Notes: generated by a model from the sequence alone, not told the origin. 64,000 nt of DNA from Phycicoccus duodecadis (GCF_002846495.1 NZ_PJNE01000001.1:496001-560000), one strand, 5' to 3'; positions 9,032 through 20,379 are shown, counted from the first letter of the stretch. Numbers and translations: made by a program.

Positions 9032-10278
9032 GAGCCGCTCCCACGGCGTACCGCACCGGAGACGACGGCGAGCGAGCGCCGCAGTGAGGACGGGCGGGCC
9101 GCGAGCGCCTCGGCGCAGCCGGGCTCGCCGCGGGCGAAGGACAGCAGGATGCCGAGCGCCCCCATCGTCATGATCAGCGAGGAGCCACCGGAGGACACCA
9201 GCGGCAGGGGGACCCCGATGACCGGCAGCAGCCCGATGACGGCGCCGATGTTGATCAGCGCCTGGATGATGATCCAGGTCAGGATGCCGGCCGTGGCCAC
9301 GCGCACGAAGAAGTCGTCGGAGCGGCTGACCAGGCGGTAGCAGGTCAGGGCGAGGCCGGCGAAGAGCAGGAGGATGCCCAGCGTGCCGGGCAGCCCCAGC
9401 TCCTCGCCGATGACGGCGAAGATGAAGTCGTTGTGCGCCTCGGAGAGCAGGCCCCACTTCTCACGGCTCTGGCCGAGACCGAGGCCCAGCACCCCGCCGT
9501 CGGCCAGCGCGTAGCGCCCGTGGATGGACTGGCGGGCCGCGCCGTACGGGTCGGTGTCGTGCCCGAGCCACACGTCGAAGCGCCCCAGCCGGTTGGAGCT
9601 GCTCAGCACGTACGCGAGCACCGCGCCGACGAACGGGACCCCGGCGATGGCGAACCACCTGACCGGGATACCCGCGGTGAACAGGACGGCCGCGACAATG
9701 GCCCCGAGGACCAGGACCGTCCCGAGGTCGTTGCCCAGGGCGACCGAGCCCACGCCGAGCGCGACGAGTGGCACGAGGTAGGGCACGACGACGTGGCCGA
9801 GGCTGCGCAGGTGACGGCGCTTGGTCGCCAGGACCGCACCGCCGGCGAGGGCCAGACCGGCCTTGATGGCCTCCGAGGGCTGGATGCTGACCGGGCCCAG
9901 GAAGATCCAGTTGCGGTTGCCCTGGAACGAGCCGCCGAGGGGGGTGAAGACCAGCAGCTGGAGGCCGATCGCGAGGACCAGGGCGGGCACGGCGAGCCGC
10001 TTCCAGCCCAGGACCGGCACGCGGGACGCGACGAAGAGGACGACCGCACCGATGCTCGCGTAGACGGCCTGGTTCGCGAAGATCGAGTAGGCCGAGCTGG
10101 TGCGGTCGATCGAGACGATCGCGCTGGCCGACAGGACCATGATCAGCCCGAAGACGACGAGGGCGGCCGTGAGGGAGAACAGCAGGTAGTACGTGGCGAC
10201 AGGAGTGTCGAGGCGGCGGGCCCAGCCCCGCAGCCCGGTGGGCGCGGCGGCACTCTCGCGCGCCGTGGCGGTGGTCAC
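9028..10278 (-). CDS. ftsW: FtsW, SEDS peptidoglycan polymerase, 416 aa
   Basis: Polytopic SEDS glycosyltransferase that polymerises lipid II at the septum with its partner FtsI. About ten hydrophobic segments are visible. Family motifs include SASAIVSIDRTSSAYSIFANQ, LIFLGPVSIQPSEAIKAG, RYALADGGVLGLGLGQSREK, EAHNDFIFAVIGEELG and IGVPLPLVSSGGSSLI. The GTG start lies 3 nt after the murD stop, and the end overlaps murG. The extramembrane tails are short. Confidence 0.95.
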   Translation of the reverse strand: MTTATARESAAAPTGLRGWARRLDTPVATYYLLFSLTAALVVFGLIMVLSASAIVSIDRTSSAYSIFANQAVYASIGAVVLFVASRVPVLGWKRLAVPALVLAIGLQLLVFTPLGGSFQGNRNWIFLGPVSIQPSEAIKAGLALAGGAVLATKRRHLRSLGHVVVPYLVPLVALGVGSVALGNDLGTVLVLGAIVAAVLFTAGIPVRWFAIAGVPFVGAVLAYVLSSSNRLGRFDVWLGHDTDPYGAARQSIHGRYALADGGVLGLGLGQSREKWGLLSEAHNDFIFAVIGEELGLPGTLGILLLFAGLALTCYRLVSRSDDFFVRVATAGILTWIIIQALINIGAVIGLLPVIGVPLPLVSSGGSSLIMTMGALGILLSFARGEPGCAEALAARPSSLRRSLAVVSGAVRRGSGS

Positions 10279-10281
10279 GGG

Positions 10282-11772
10282 CTACCCCTGTTCGAGGAGC
10301 CGCCGCACCGCCGCAGAGAAGGCGTCGCCACGGGCACCGTAGTTCGCGAACATGTCCATCGACGCGGCGGCCGGGGCGAGCAGCACGACATCGCCCTCGT
10401 GGGCGAGCCCGAGCGCCGCGCGCACCACCGTGTCCATGGCCCCAGTGTCGGTACGGTCCACGTCGACCACGGGGACATCCGGCGCGTGTCGGGCGAGTGC
10501 CTCCGAAATGGCCGAACGGTCACGCCCGATGAGCACCACCGCGCGCAGCCGGCCCGCGGCCTCGCGCACCAGGTCGTCGACGTCGGCGCCCTTGAGGAGG
10601 CCACCGGCCACCCAGACCACGTGCTCGAAGGCGGCCAGGCTGGCCGCCGCCGCGTGCGGGTTGGTGGCCTTGGAGTCGTCGACCCAGCGCAGCCCGCGCA
10701 CGACGCCGAGGTCGGCGATGCGGTGCGGCTCGGGGACGAAGTCGCGCAGCCCCTGGCGCACCGCGGCCGGCGGGACCCCGTGGGCCCGGGCCAGCGCGGC
10801 GGCGGCCAGGGCGTTGGCGACCAGGTGCGGGGCGGGAGGTGGCGAGTCCGCGCCGGCGCGCAGGTCGTCCAGGGTGCCGAGCTCGGCGGCGGCGGTGCGC
10901 CGCTCCTCGACGAAGGCGCGGTCGGCCAGGACGTCCTCGACCAGCCCGACCTCCGAGAGCCCGGGCGTCCCGAGGGTGAAACCCACGGCGCGGCATCCCT
11001 CCTGGACGTCGGCGTCCTCGACCAGGTGCCGCGTCGCCGCGTCCTGCACGTTGTAGACGCAGGCGACCTCGGTGCGCGTGTAGACGCGGCCCTTGGCGCG
11101 GGCGTACTCCTCGAGCGAGCCGTGCCAGTCGACGTGGTCGGGGGCGATGTTGAGGCAGGCGGAGGCGCGCGGCGCCAGCGAGTGCGACCAGTGCAGCTGG
11201 AAGCTCGACAGCTCGACCGCGATGACGTCGTAGGGCTGCGGGTCGAGCACGGCCTCGAGCACCGGGGTGCCCACGTTGCCGGCGCTGCACGCCCGCAGCC
11301 CGGCGGCCCGCAGCATCGCGGTCAGCATCTGCACGGTGGTGGTCTTGCCGTTGGTGCCGGTGACGGCCAGCCACGGCGCGGCGCCGTCGCGCGGGCGCAT
11401 CCGCCACGCGAGCTCGACCTCACCCCACACCGGGACCCCGGCCGCGGCCGCGGCGGCCAGCAGCGGCTGGTCGGGGCGCCAGCCGGGCGAGGTGACCACG
11501 AGGTCGGGCACGGGGTCGGGCAGCGTCGTGACCGCGTCGTCGCCGTGGCGCAGCACCGCGCCCAGGATGTCGAGGATGCGGGCCCGCTCCCCCAGGGGCG
11601 TGCCCTCGGCGGGCGCGGTGGCGTCGACGACGGTGACCGCGGCGCCCCGCTCGAGGAGGGCGTCGGCGGCGGCGAACCCGCTGACGCCCAGGCCCGCCAC
11701 GAGCACGCGCAGCCCCGCCCAGTCGGCGTCGCGGTGGGTCAGGGCGTCGGTCCGGGCGGAGCCGGCGCTCAC
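10282..11772 (-). CDS. murD: UDP-N-acetylmuramoylalanine-D-glutamate ligase, 496 aa
   Basis: Cytoplasmic Mur ligase adding D-Glu. The N-terminal domain starts [20 protein letters not shown]; the ATP loop is [14 protein letters not shown] (about 135-148); later motifs are [25 protein letters not shown] and [13 protein letters not shown]. The GTG at 11772 overlaps the mraY stop by 4 bp; the apparent extension further upstream is the mraY shadow. Length is slightly above the E. coli enzyme. Confidence 0.96.
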   Translation of the reverse strand: MSAGSARTDALTHRDADWAGLRVLVAGLGVSGFAAADALLERGAAVTVVDATAPAEGTPLGERARILDILGAVLRHGDDAVTTLPDPVPDLVVTSPGWRPDQPLLAAAAAAGVPVWGEVELAWRMRPRDGAAPWLAVTGTNGKTTTVQMLTAMLRAAGLRACSAGNVGTPVLEAVLDPQPYDVIAVELSSFQLHWSHSLAPRASACLNIAPDHVDWHGSLEEYARAKGRVYTRTEVACVYNVQDAATRHLVEDADVQEGCRAVGFTLGTPGLSEVGLVEDVLADRAFVEERRTAAAELGTLDDLRAGADSPPPAPHLVANALAAAALARAHGVPPAAVRQGLRDFVPEPHRIADLGVVRGLRWVDDSKATNPHAAAASLAAFEHVVWVAGGLLKGADVDDLVREAAGRLRAVVLIGRDRSAISEALARHAPDVPVVDVDRTDTGAMDTVVRAALGLAHEGDVVLLAPAAASMDMFANYGARGDAFSAAVRRLLEQG

Positions 11773-12848
11773 GCGCTCACCACCCACTCGGCGTAGAACA
11801 GCCCGAGCCCGAAGGCCACGAAGAGGCCGGCGACGATCCAGAACCGGATGACGATCGTGACCTCCTGCCAGCCCAGGAGCTCGAAGTGGTGCTGCAGCGG
11901 CGCCATCCGGAACACCCGTTTCCCGGTGGTCTTGAACGACGCCACCTGGATGATGACCGACAGCGTGATGGTGACGAACAGGCCACCCAGGATCACCACC
12001 AGCAGCTCGGTGCGGGTGAGGATGGCGAGCCCGGCCAGCCCACCCCCGAGGGCCAGCGAGCCGGTGTCGCCCATGAAGATCTTGGCCGGCGCGGCGTTCC
12101 ACCACAGGAAGCCGAAGCACGCCCCCATCCCGCAGGCCGCGACGATGGCGAGGTCGTGCGGGTCGCGGACCTCGTAGCACTTGGTGCCGGGGTTCCACTG
12201 GCAGTTCTGGTTGAACTGCCAGATGCTGATCAGCACGTAGGAGGCGAAGACCATCACCGAGGCGCCGGTGGCCAGGCCGTCGAGACCGTCGGTGAGGTTC
12301 ACCCCGTTCGAGGTGCCGGCCACGATGACGTTGGCCCAGATGACGAACAGGATGACACCGAGCACGGTCCCCGCGAAGGCGAGGTTGACCGGGGTGTCGC
12401 GCACGAACGAGACGAAGGTCGAGGCCGGGGTGCGGAAGGACTCGTTGGGGAACTGCAGGGCCAGCACCGCGAAGACCACGGCCACGAAGGTCTGCCCCGC
12501 GAGCTTCTCGCGCGAGCGGAGCCCGAGGCTGCGCTGCTTGGTGATCTTGATGTAGTCGTCGAGGAAGCCGACCACGCCCATCCCGGCCATGAGGAAGAGC
12601 ACGAGCAGGCCACTGACCGACGGCAGCTGGCCGGTCGCCAGGTGCGCCACCGCGTAGGCGGCCAGCGACGACAGCACGATCACGGCGCCGCCCATCGTGG
12701 GGGTGCCGCGCTTGGTGTGGTGCGAGGTCGGGCCGTCGTCGCGGATGAACTGGCCGTAGCCCTGCTTCACGAGGTAGCGGATGAAGGCGGGCGTGCCGAA
12801 CAGCGAGAGCACCAGCGACACGACGGCGGCGATGAGCACGGCCTTCAC
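11769..12848 (-). CDS. mraY: MraY, phospho-MurNAc-pentapeptide translocase, 359 aa
   Basis: Integral membrane enzyme that makes lipid I from UDP-MurNAc-pentapeptide and undecaprenyl phosphate. The conserved start motif is [20 protein letters not shown]; the catalytic aspartates are in [12 protein letters not shown] and [12 protein letters not shown], and in [12 protein letters not shown]. The His cluster region [11 protein letters not shown] is present. The GTG start overlaps the murF stop (GTGA). The long open frame upstream is not coding. Confidence 0.97.
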   Translation of the reverse strand: MKAVLIAAVVSLVLSLFGTPAFIRYLVKQGYGQFIRDDGPTSHHTKRGTPTMGGAVIVLSSLAAYAVAHLATGQLPSVSGLLVLFLMAGMGVVGFLDDYIKITKQRSLGLRSREKLAGQTFVAVVFAVLALQFPNESFRTPASTFVSFVRDTPVNLAFAGTVLGVILFVIWANVIVAGTSNGVNLTDGLDGLATGASVMVFASYVLISIWQFNQNCQWNPGTKCYEVRDPHDLAIVAACGMGACFGFLWWNAAPAKIFMGDTGSLALGGGLAGLAILTRTELLVVILGGLFVTITLSVIIQVASFKTTGKRVFRMAPLQHHFELLGWQEVTIVIRFWIVAGLFVAFGLGLFYAEWVVSA

Positions 12849-14263
12849 GACGGGTCCTCCGTGGGGGGTGCTGCCATTCGGTCTCCGAGCCACCGTAGTC
12901 CTGCATCGCGGCTGGACTTGAACAGGGCCACGTCGCCGGGCGCGAGCTCGGCGCGCAGGAGCCGCTCGGCGGCCTCGGCGTCGGGCACGGAGCGGACGCG
13001 GGTGGCGGTACCGGGCTCGGCGGACGCCCCGGCGGCCAGCGCGCCGGCGGCCAGCGGCGCGGCGCCCACCGCCACCAGCTCCTGGACGCCGCGGGCCACG
13101 ACCTCGGCGCCGACACCCGCGTGCAGCGCGTCGGAGTCGGGGCCGAGCTCGAGCATGGTGCCGAGGACGGCCCAGGTGCGCCGCCCGCGCCCCATCCGCT
13201 CGAGCGCTGCGAGGGCGGCCGACATCGAGTCGGGGTTGGCGTTGTAGGCGTCGTTGACCACGGTCACGCCGTCGGGGCGCTCGGTGACCTCCATCCGCCA
13301 GCGGCTCACCGGGCGGGCGGCCCCGAGCGCGGCGGCGACGTCGGCGAGCGGCAGACCCAGCTCGAGCGCGACGGCGGCCACGGCCAGGGCGTTGCCGACG
13401 TGGTGGCGCCCGACCAGACCGAGGGCCACCGGCACCTCGCCGGCCGGGGTGACCAGGGTGAACGCGGCGCGCCCGGTGTCGTCGACCTGGACCGCGGTGG
13501 CGCGCACGTGGGCGTCGGCGGCCTCGCCGACCAGCACCACCCGGGCCTCGGTGACCGCGGCCATGGCGCGCACGGCGTCGTCGTCGGCGTTGAGCACGGC
13601 CACCCCGGTGGCCGCCAGCGCGGCCGGCAGCTCGGACTTGGCCCGGGCGATGGCTTCGCGGGAGCCGAACTCGCCGAGATGGGCCGTGCCGACGTTGAGC
13701 ACGACCGCGATCCGCGGCGGGGCCATGGAGGTGAGGTAGGCGATGTGGCCCACCCCCCGGGCCCCCATCTCGACGACGAGGAAGCGGGTGTCGGGGGTGA
13801 CGCGGCAGACCGTGAGGGGCACGCCGACCTCGGAGTTGTACGAGCCCTCGGGCGCCACGGTGGGACCGAGGCGGGACAGGACGGTGCCGAGGAGGTCCTT
13901 GGTGCTGGTCTTGCCCGACGACCCGGTGATGCCCACGACGGCCAGCGCCGGGGAGCGGTCGACCACGGCCCGGGCCAGCGCCGCGAAGCCGTCCTGGGTG
14001 TCGTCGACGACGACGCACGGCACCCCGTCGAGGGGGCGGGTGGCCAGCACGGCCACGGCTCCGGCCGCCAGCGCACCGGCGGCGAAGTCGTGGCCGTCGG
14101 CGTGCTCGCCGACCCGGGCGACGTAGAGCCCGCCGGGGCCGGCCTCGCGCGAGTCGGTGACGACGGGTCCGTCGACCATGATGCGGGCGGCGGCGTCGGG
14201 GTCGATGCCGGCGAGCCGCCCGGCGGTGATGGTCGCGACCTCGGCCAGGGTCAGCGGGATCAC
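12845..14263 (-). CDS. murF: UDP-MurNAc-tripeptide-D-Ala-D-Ala ligase, 472 aa
   Basis: Cytoplasmic ligase that adds D-Ala-D-Ala to complete the pentapeptide. The N-terminus [17 protein letters not shown] is typical; the ATP loop is [18 protein letters not shown] (about 110-127); later motifs are [13 protein letters not shown] and [17 protein letters not shown]. It starts with GTG (14263) in a 4-bp overlap with the murE stop and ends overlapping mraY. Confidence 0.96.
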   Translation of the reverse strand: MIPLTLAEVATITAGRLAGIDPDAAARIMVDGPVVTDSREAGPGGLYVARVGEHADGHDFAAGALAAGAVAVLATRPLDGVPCVVVDDTQDGFAALARAVVDRSPALAVVGITGSSGKTSTKDLLGTVLSRLGPTVAPEGSYNSEVGVPLTVCRVTPDTRFLVVEMGARGVGHIAYLTSMAPPRIAVVLNVGTAHLGEFGSREAIARAKSELPAALAATGVAVLNADDDAVRAMAAVTEARVVLVGEAADAHVRATAVQVDDTGRAAFTLVTPAGEVPVALGLVGRHHVGNALAVAAVALELGLPLADVAAALGAARPVSRWRMEVTERPDGVTVVNDAYNANPDSMSAALAALERMGRGRRTWAVLGTMLELGPDSDALHAGVGAEVVARGVQELVAVGAAPLAAGALAAGASAEPGTATRVRSVPDAEAAERLLRAELAPGDVALFKSSRDAGLRWLGDRMAAPPTEDPS

Positions 14264-15816
14264 CGGGCCACCGTCCCGGCGGCCAGCCGCAGGGCCTCGC
14301 GCAGCTCGTCGCGGTCGTCGAAGGGGTGCACCACGCCCCCGACGTCCTGGCCGCTCTCGTGCCCCTTGCCGACGACGGCGACGGTGGCGTCGGCGCCCTC
14401 GGCCCAGACGGCGGCCACGGCCTCGCGGATGGCGCGGCGCCGGTCGCCCACGACGACGACCTCGACGTCGCGCCCGGCGTCGCGGACCTCCTGCACCCCG
14501 GCCAGGACGGCGTCGCGGATGGCGGCGGGGTCCTCGGAGCGCGGGTTGTCGTCGGTGACCACGACCAGGTCGGCGACCCCGGCCGCGGCCACGCCCATGG
14601 CCCGCCGCTTGTCACGGTCACGGTCGCCCCCGGCGCCGGTGACACACACCAGCCGGCCGGGGGTGCCCGGCCGCAGCGCCCGCAGGGCGGCGCCGATCGC
14701 GTCGGGGGTGTGGGCGTAGTCGACGACGGCCAGCGGCTGCACCCCGCCACCCTCGAGCGCGACCCGCTCCATCCGGCCCGGCACGTGGGGGTCGGCCAGC
14801 ACGGCCCGGCCGACGGCGTCGGCGTCCTCGCCGAGAGTCACCAGGACGGCGGCCGCCATCGCGGTGTTGGTGACGTTGAAGGCGCCGGGCAGGCTCGAGC
14901 GCAGGGCGAGGAGCACCCCGTCGGGGCCGCTCAGGACGAAGGCGGCCGGGTCGTGCTCGTCGGGATGCACGACCCAGTCGGCGGAGTCGTCGCCGGTGGC
15001 CAGGGACAGCACCGGCACGGTGGCCTCGGCGGCCAGCCGGCGGCCCCAGGCGTCGTCCACGCAGACGATGCCGCGCCGCGAGTGATCCGGGGTGAAGAGC
15101 ATCGCCTTGGCCGCGAAGTAGCTCTCCATGTCGCCGTGGAAGTCGAGGTGGTCCTGGCTGAGGTTCGTGAACAGCGCGACGTCGTAGACCGCGCCGTCGA
15201 CCCGGTGCTGGGCCAGCGCGTGGCTCGAGACCTCCATGACGCAGCCGTCGAGCCCGCGCTCCGCCATCACCGCCAGCAGGGCGTGCAGGTCGGGCGCCTC
15301 GGGCGTGGTGCGGACGCTGCCGACGCGCTCGTCGCCGATGCGGGTCTCGACGGTGCCGATGAGACCGGGGCGCCGGCCGAGCGCGGTGAGGGCCGAGTGC
15401 ACCAGGTAGGCGGTGGTGGTCTTGCCGTTGGTGCCGGTGATGCCGACGAGCCGCAGCGGGGTGGGCCGGGTGCCGTAGACCGCGGCCGCGACGTGGCCGA
15501 GCACCCCGCGCGGGTCGGGCACCACGAGGGTCGCGAGCACCGTGCCGGCCGCGCGCATCCGCCGGGCGCCGTCGTCGTCGGTGAGCACGGCGACCGCTCC
15601 GGCCCGTGCGGCGGCGGCGGCGAAGTCGGCACCGTGGGCGTGGGCTCCGGGCAGCGCCGCGTAGAGGTCGCCGGGCAGCACCGCGCGCGAGTCGAGGGTC
15701 ACGCCGGTGACGTCGGCCGGAGCACCTGGCCCGGACTCGGGGGCCGGTACGCCCAGGAGCGCGGCGACCTCCCGGAGCGGGGTGCGGGGCGGAGAGGTCG
15801 GACGAGGGGGCACCAC
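14260..15816 (-). CDS. murE: MurE, UDP-MurNAc-dipeptide diamino-acid ligase, 518 aa
   Basis: Adds the third residue of the stem peptide. The ATP loop is [16 protein letters not shown] (about 125-140). The substrate-selecting motif in the C-terminal domain reads [10 protein letters not shown], i.e. the DNPR version associated with meso-diaminopimelate rather than lysine. Other motifs: [15 protein letters not shown] and [18 protein letters not shown]. The start is taken as GTG 15816, with AGGG about 9 nt upstream and 10 nt after ftsI; the next codon is also GTG, so the start could be one codon later. Confidence 0.95.
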   Translation of the reverse strand: MVPPRPTSPPRTPLREVAALLGVPAPESGPGAPADVTGVTLDSRAVLPGDLYAALPGAHAHGADFAAAAARAGAVAVLTDDDGARRMRAAGTVLATLVVPDPRGVLGHVAAAVYGTRPTPLRLVGITGTNGKTTTAYLVHSALTALGRRPGLIGTVETRIGDERVGSVRTTPEAPDLHALLAVMAERGLDGCVMEVSSHALAQHRVDGAVYDVALFTNLSQDHLDFHGDMESYFAAKAMLFTPDHSRRGIVCVDDAWGRRLAAEATVPVLSLATGDDSADWVVHPDEHDPAAFVLSGPDGVLLALRSSLPGAFNVTNTAMAAAVLVTLGEDADAVGRAVLADPHVPGRMERVALEGGGVQPLAVVDYAHTPDAIGAALRALRPGTPGRLVCVTGAGGDRDRDKRRAMGVAAAGVADLVVVTDDNPRSEDPAAIRDAVLAGVQEVRDAGRDVEVVVVGDRRRAIREAVAAVWAEGADATVAVVGKGHESGQDVGGVVHPFDDRDELREALRLAAGTVAR

Positions 15817-15826
15817 TCGCAGGACC

Positions 15827-17956
15827 CTACCGCTTGGGGTGCTTGACGCCGTTGCGCAGCAGGGTGGGGTCGGAGAGGGCCTGCTGCGGGTCGACCTCCG
15901 TCTGCACCTCGGGCGGCTCGGCACCGGTCGGGGGGATCTTCAGCTCCTGCAGCGCGTAGGTGGTGACGTCCTTGAACACCGGCCCCGCGACGTAGCCGCC
16001 GAAGTACGGGTAGGTGGGGTTCTGGACGATCACGGCCACCACGATCTGGGGGTCGTCGGCGGGCGCGTAGCCGATGAAGCTGGCGGTGTGGCCCGAGTAC
16101 TTCCCGACCCGCGCGTCGTAGAAGTCGGCGGTGCCGGTCTTGCCGGCGATGCGGTAGCCGGGGACCTCGGCCTCGGGCGCGGTGCCCTCGGAGCTCACCA
16201 CGCCCTCGAGCATCTGCGAGACCTGGGTGGCGGTGTCGTGCGAGACCACCCGGATGCCCTTCGAGGGCGGGGCGTCCTGGACCGAACCGTCGGCCGCCCG
16301 CACGCTCCCGACCAGCCGCGGAGGCATCCGTACGCCGTCGTTGGCGATGGTCTGGAACACCGAGGCCGCCTGGATGGCCGTGACCGAGATGCCCTGCCCG
16401 AACGAGACGGTGGCGCGCTTGGTGCCGCTCCAGGTGTCGGACGCCGGCAGCAGGCCGGCCGACTCGCCGGGGTACCCGACGCCGGACTTCTGGCCCAGCC
16501 CGAAGGCGCGGAAGTAGCGCTCGAGGGTCGACGGCTTCAGGGTCTCGGACACCAGGATGGTCCCGATGTTGCTGGACTCGGCCAGCGTCCCGGCGACGGT
16601 GCGGTACTCCGTCGGGTGCTCGTGGCTGTCCTTGAAGTTCTCGTCGTAGCGCTGCAGCCGGTTGGGGATGACCACCGGCGTCAGCGGGGTCACCGTCTTC
16701 TCCTGGATCGCGGCCGCCATGGTCATGATCTTGGCCGTCGAGCCCGGCTCGAACACGTCGTTGAAGGCCTTGTTGCCGAGCTGGGCCCCCTTGGCGCCGA
16801 TGTCGGTGTCGGGGTCGAAGGTCGGGTACGACGCGACGCTCAGCAGGTCGCCGGTCTTGGCGTTCATGATCACGACCGTGCCGGAGGCCGCCTTGGTCTC
16901 CTTGATCCGCTGGGCCAGGGCGTTCTGGGCGTACCACTGCAGCGAGGAGTTGACGGTGAGGGTCACGTCGCGCCCGTCGACCGCCGGGGTGATGCTGCTG
17001 GCGCCGGCCGGGATGACGGTGCCGTCCTGGCCGCGCTCGTAGGTCTGCTTGCCCGGGGTGCCGGTGAGCTGAGAGTCCTCCATGTACTCGACTCCGCCGC
17101 CGGGGCTGCCGTTGTCGAGGACGTAGCCGACCAGCGCCGCGGTCGTGGTGCCCTGGGGGTAGGTGCGCTCCGACCGGGTCTCGCGCTGGTCGCGGGCGAT
17201 GCCGGGGATGCCGAGGGCGGCGATCTTGTTCCAGGTGAGCGGGGTGACGTCCTTGCTGAGGATGCGGTAGCGGCTGGTGCCGGTGAGCTGCTCGACCAGG
17301 GTCGAGGTCGGCGTGCCCAGCAGGGGCGAGAGCTCCTGGGCGGCGGCGAGCACCGCCGCCTCGGAGGTGTCGGGGGCACAGGTGTTCCTGCGCGTGCCGT
17401 AGGTGCAGACCGCGGTCTGGTCGGCGACGACGACCTCGCGCACGACGCTGGACGCCAGGACGGTGCCGTCGGCCGAGAGGATCTGGCCGCGCATCGCCGG
17501 GATGATCTGCGCTGTGAGCCGCTCGTTCTCGGCCTCGGCCGCCACCGCGTGGGCGTCGAAGCCCTGGATCCGCACCAGCTGGGCGCCGAAGATGCTGAGG
17601 ACGAAGATGACCGCGACGGTCAGGGCCCGCATCCGGCGCCGCGGGCTGGGGCCGGGCGTCGCGGGGCGACGGGGGGCGCGGGTGGCCCCTCCCCCGTTGC
17701 CGCTCCCGGCGGGCGGCCGGCGGCGGGGGGCCGGGGTGCCGGCGTGGGCGCGCGAGGAGGCCGGGGCCGGGGTGCGCCCGGCGGCCCGCGCCGCAGAGGC
17801 GCTGCGCGGTGCGCCGGAGCGGACGGACGCCGCACGGGCCGCGGTCGGGCGTGACGCCGCCGAGCGGGTCGCCGCACCGGTGCCGCGGGAGGCGGCGGTC
17901 GGGCGGGCCGTCGGTCGGGGGCGGCCGGGCGGCGGTGGCGACGTCGGTGGGGTCAC
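15827..17956 (-). CDS. ftsI: FtsI/PBP3-type septal transpeptidase (class B PBP), 709 aa
   Basis: Bitopic class B penicillin-binding protein that cross-links septal peptidoglycan with FtsW. Residues 1-107 are a Pro/Arg/Ala-rich cytoplasmic tail. The membrane segment is about 108-127 (MRALTVAVIFVLSIFGAQLV), followed by the PBP dimer domain and the transpeptidase domain. The three active-site motifs are present: GSTAKIM (SxxK, about 402), SSNIG (SxN, about 460) and AGKTGTADF (KTG, about 605). The GTG start has CGGAG 5 nt upstream. The tail is long for the family. Confidence 0.95.
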   Translation of the reverse strand: MTPPTSPPPPGRPRPTARPTAASRGTGAATRSAASRPTAARAASVRSGAPRSASAARAAGRTPAPASSRAHAGTPAPRRRPPAGSGNGGGATRAPRRPATPGPSPRRRMRALTVAVIFVLSIFGAQLVRIQGFDAHAVAAEAENERLTAQIIPAMRGQILSADGTVLASSVVREVVVADQTAVCTYGTRRNTCAPDTSEAAVLAAAQELSPLLGTPTSTLVEQLTGTSRYRILSKDVTPLTWNKIAALGIPGIARDQRETRSERTYPQGTTTAALVGYVLDNGSPGGGVEYMEDSQLTGTPGKQTYERGQDGTVIPAGASSITPAVDGRDVTLTVNSSLQWYAQNALAQRIKETKAASGTVVIMNAKTGDLLSVASYPTFDPDTDIGAKGAQLGNKAFNDVFEPGSTAKIMTMAAAIQEKTVTPLTPVVIPNRLQRYDENFKDSHEHPTEYRTVAGTLAESSNIGTILVSETLKPSTLERYFRAFGLGQKSGVGYPGESAGLLPASDTWSGTKRATVSFGQGISVTAIQAASVFQTIANDGVRMPPRLVGSVRAADGSVQDAPPSKGIRVVSHDTATQVSQMLEGVVSSEGTAPEAEVPGYRIAGKTGTADFYDARVGKYSGHTASFIGYAPADDPQIVVAVIVQNPTYPYFGGYVAGPVFKDVTTYALQELKIPPTGAEPPEVQTEVDPQQALSDPTLLRNGVKHPKR

Positions 17957-17987
17957 AGGTGCTCCGGGTCCTGGGTGGGGCGGGCGG

Positions 17988-18590
17988 TCAGCGGCTGGCG
18001 GTCGGGGTGGGAGCGGCCTTCGCGGCCGGGGAGGCGGGGGTGCTCGGGGTGGCCTTGGTCGTACCGGCCTTGGTCGTGCCGGGCTTGGTCGTGCCGGGCT
18101 TGGCCCGGGTGGCCGGCTTCGGGATGGTGGTCTTCGGGTCGGGAGCCGGGCGGGCCCCGGACGCCGACTCGGTGACCACGCTAAAGCGACTGTCGGCCGC
18201 GGCCTTCGACGCCACGCCGAGGACCTTGCCGTCGGACAGCCGGAGGAAGGCCGCCGTCTGGGCCGGCACCATCCCCAGGGCGCGGGCCTCGCTGGCCAGG
18301 GGGCCGGGGCCGGACACCCGGTCGAGGGCGTGGTGCAGGTCGTCCTGGGTGTCGTTCAGGGCGTCGGAGCGGTGCTGCAGGTCGCGCATCGTGTACGAGC
18401 CCTTGGCCATCGCGGTGTTGAGGACCAGGACGCCGACGAACCCGCCGAGGACCAGCGCCACGCAGAGGGCGATGAAGAGCCCGTTGCCGTCGGCGGCGGG
18501 CGGCGCGACGACCCGCAGCGAGCGGGGCGCGGGAGCGCTCGCGCGCCGGGCTGCGGGTCGCTGCAGCGGGCGGACGGCGGTCTGGCTCAT
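17988..18590 (-). CDS. ftsL: FtsL-like septum protein, 200 aa
   Basis: Bitopic protein in the conserved ftsL position between rsmH and ftsI. It has a basic cytoplasmic N-terminus (1-40), a membrane segment (about 43-63, [20 protein letters not shown]), and a coiled-coil/DivIC-like segment ([20 protein letters not shown] to [21 protein letters not shown]). An Ala/Pro/Thr/Lys-rich tail of about 60 residues carries short repeats of [10 protein letters not shown]. The ATG overlaps the rsmH stop by 4 bp. FtsL sequences diverge fast, so the assignment relies on topology and place in the cluster. Confidence 0.82.
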   Translation of the reverse strand: MSQTAVRPLQRPAARRASAPAPRSLRVVAPPAADGNGLFIALCVALVLGGFVGVLVLNTAMAKGSYTMRDLQHRSDALNDTQDDLHHALDRVSGPGPLASEARALGMVPAQTAAFLRLSDGKVLGVASKAAADSRFSVVTESASGARPAPDPKTTIPKPATRAKPGTTKPGTTKAGTTKATPSTPASPAAKAAPTPTASR

Positions 18591-19576
18591 GCGGGTGCTC
18601 CGTTCGGCTGGAGGCGTTCGGCGGCGCGGAGGCGGGCCGAGGCGGATCGGGGGTTGGTGTGCTGCTCGGCGTCCGAGGGGACCTCGGCGCCGCGGGTGAG
18701 CAGCCGTAGGTAGGGGGCGTCCTCGGGCCGCTCGACGGGCATCCCGGCCGGGGTACGGCTGGTGGCGCCCGCAGCGAGGGCCCGCTTGGCGATGCGGTCC
18801 TCGAGGGAGTGGTACGAGAGGACGACGATCCGGCCGCCGGGGGCGAGGGCGCCGACGGCGGCGTCGACGGCCCGGGCCCAGACCTCGAGCTCGGCGTTGA
18901 CCTCGATGCGCAGCGCCTGGAAGGTGCGCTTGGCGGGGTGGCCCCCGGTGCGCTGTGAGGCGGCGGGGACGGCGGCGCGCAGCACCTCGACGAGCCGCGC
19001 CGAGGTGGTGAACGGCTCCTTCTCGCGCTCGCGCAGGATGGCCGAGGCGATCCGGCCGGCGAAGCGCTCCTCGCCGTAGGCCTTCAGGATGCGGGCGAGC
19101 TCGCCGTGCTCGTAGGTGTTGAGGACGTCGGCGGCGGTGCGGCCGGTGCTCTGGTCCATCCGCATGTCGAGCGGGGCGTCGTGGCGGTAGGCGAAGCCGC
19201 GGTCGGCCTCGTCGAGCTGGAGGGAGGAGACCCCGAGGTCGAAGAGGATGCCGAGGGCGCTGCCGTCGGCCTCGCGCTCGAGGACCTCGGCCACCTCGTC
19301 GTACACGGCGTGCACGGCGGTGAACCGGTCGCCGAAGCGGGCCAGCCGCTCGCGGGCCAGGGCGATGGCCTCGGGGTCGCGGTCGAGCCCCACGACGCGC
19401 GCCTGCGGGCAGCGGGTCAGGATGGCCTCGGTGTGCCCGCCCATCCCCAGGGTCGCGTCGACGCAGACGCTGCCCGGCGCTTCCAGGGCCGGGGCGAGGA
19501 GGTCGACGCAGCGCTCGAGGAGCACCGGCACGTGACGGCCGTCGGCGTCGCTGCGGCTGCCGGACGTGCGGTCCAT
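18587..19576 (-). CDS. rsmH: RsmH (MraW), 16S rRNA m4C1402 methyltransferase, 329 aa
   Basis: SAM-dependent N4-methyltransferase acting on C1402 of 16S rRNA. Motifs: [13 protein letters not shown], the SAM-binding segment [16 protein letters not shown] (about 38-53), [45 protein letters not shown] and [16 protein letters not shown]. The ATG has a near-perfect AGGAGG 6-7 nt upstream. A 224-nt non-coding stretch separates it from mraZ. Confidence 0.97.
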   Translation of the reverse strand: MDRTSGSRSDADGRHVPVLLERCVDLLAPALEAPGSVCVDATLGMGGHTEAILTRCPQARVVGLDRDPEAIALARERLARFGDRFTAVHAVYDEVAEVLEREADGSALGILFDLGVSSLQLDEADRGFAYRHDAPLDMRMDQSTGRTAADVLNTYEHGELARILKAYGEERFAGRIASAILREREKEPFTTSARLVEVLRAAVPAASQRTGGHPAKRTFQALRIEVNAELEVWARAVDAAVGALAPGGRIVVLSYHSLEDRIAKRALAAGATSRTPAGMPVERPEDAPYLRLLTRGAEVPSDAEQHTNPRSASARLRAAERLQPNGAPA

Positions 19577-19800
19577 GTCGACCTCCTCTCTGCGGGGGCG
19601 GGGTGCGGTGGTGATGCGGCGTGGGGCCTGGGGGTGCTGGTGCTGCGACGACCCGGCGGCGGGTCCCCATCCGATCCGCGCCCGGCGCGGGGGAAGTCGC
19701 GTCGGGAGTGGGTCGGCTGGAGGCCGGCGGGCGGGTCGTGCGGTGGAGCGGAGGGCTGCGGGATGCGGTGGTGCGCGGTGGTGCGGGCGGCGGCGGGAGG
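19577..19800 (-). other. mraZ-rsmH intergenic region, no gene seen
   Basis: No ORF with a ribosome-binding site is visible apart from the SD for rsmH. The strand carrying the mRNA sense is strongly C-rich and its complement G-rich. There are loose GTGG-type repeats at about 10-bp spacing near 19766-19785, but they lack the regular pairs seen upstream of mraZ. It may hold a secondary promoter; none is convincing. Confidence 0.4.
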
Positions 19801-20247
19801 TCAGAGGCCCGGGACCACCTCCTCGCTGCCGGCGGAGTAGGCGGAGTAGGCGGGCATGACCTGGTCGAGGTACTGGGTCCAGCGGGCGGTGTCCCAGACC
19901 TCCAGGCGGCTGCCGTTGCCGATGACGGTGCAGTCCTTGTCGAGGCCGGCGTAGGCGCGCAGGGCCTGCGGCACCGTGACGCGGCCCTGCTTGTCGGGGG
20001 TGTCGGGGTGGGCGCTGGCGCGGAAGACGCGGATGAAGTCGCGCACGCCCTTCGCGGAGCCCGACACCGACTGCATCTCCTGCGAGATCCGGTGGAACTC
20101 CGAGGTCGGGAAGACGTAGAGGCAGCCCTCCTGCCCCCGGGTGACGACGAGGCCGTCGGCCAGCGCGCCGCGGAAGCGCGCGGGGAGGAACAGGCGGCCC
20201 TTGTCGTCGAGGCGGGGCGTGTGGGTGCCGAGGAACTCGTCCACCAC
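19801..20247 (-). CDS. mraZ: MraZ, dcw-cluster transcription regulator, 148 aa
   Basis: Ring-forming DNA-binding protein with two SpoVT/AbrB-like domains that in E. coli represses its own dcw promoter. The first domain starts [20 protein letters not shown] and holds the DxKGR motif; the second holds [18 protein letters not shown]. The start is GTG 20247, with AGGAGG 5 nt upstream; the following GTG is possible. The 22-residue extension to 20313 lies beyond the SD and is not coding. First gene of the division cluster. Confidence 0.96.
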   Translation of the reverse strand: MVDEFLGTHTPRLDDKGRLFLPARFRGALADGLVVTRGQEGCLYVFPTSEFHRISQEMQSVSGSAKGVRDFIRVFRASAHPDTPDKQGRVTVPQALRAYAGLDKDCTVIGNGSRLEVWDTARWTQYLDQVMPAYSAYSAGSEEVVPGL

Positions 20248-20292
20248 TGCCACCTCCTCGACCCGTGCGGGACTCCCGCTGCCTCCGGTATG

Positions 20293-20308
20293 CCCCACTT
20301 TACTCCAC
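20293..20308 (-). promoter_or_regulatory. MraZ-box-like pair upstream of mraZ
   Basis: Read on the minus strand, GTGGAG and GTGGGG lie exactly 10 bp apart (GTGGAG-TAAA-GTGGGG), about 46-61 nt before the mraZ start. E. coli MraZ binds TGGGN direct repeats at 10-bp period upstream of mraZ, so autoregulation is the natural reading. The spacer TAAAGT resembles a -10 hexamer; no good -35 is visible. Confidence 0.6.
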
Positions 20309-20379
20309 CGCACCCCTCATAGGTGCGGCTTTCGGTCCGATTCGGCCTTGAATCTCCACGTTCTTCCAGTTCAGCAGGG

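Noticed and set aside
9433..11796. 787-codon plus-strand open frame over ftsW and murD
   Set aside because: Antisense shadow of two essential genes with intact motifs; no family resemblance.
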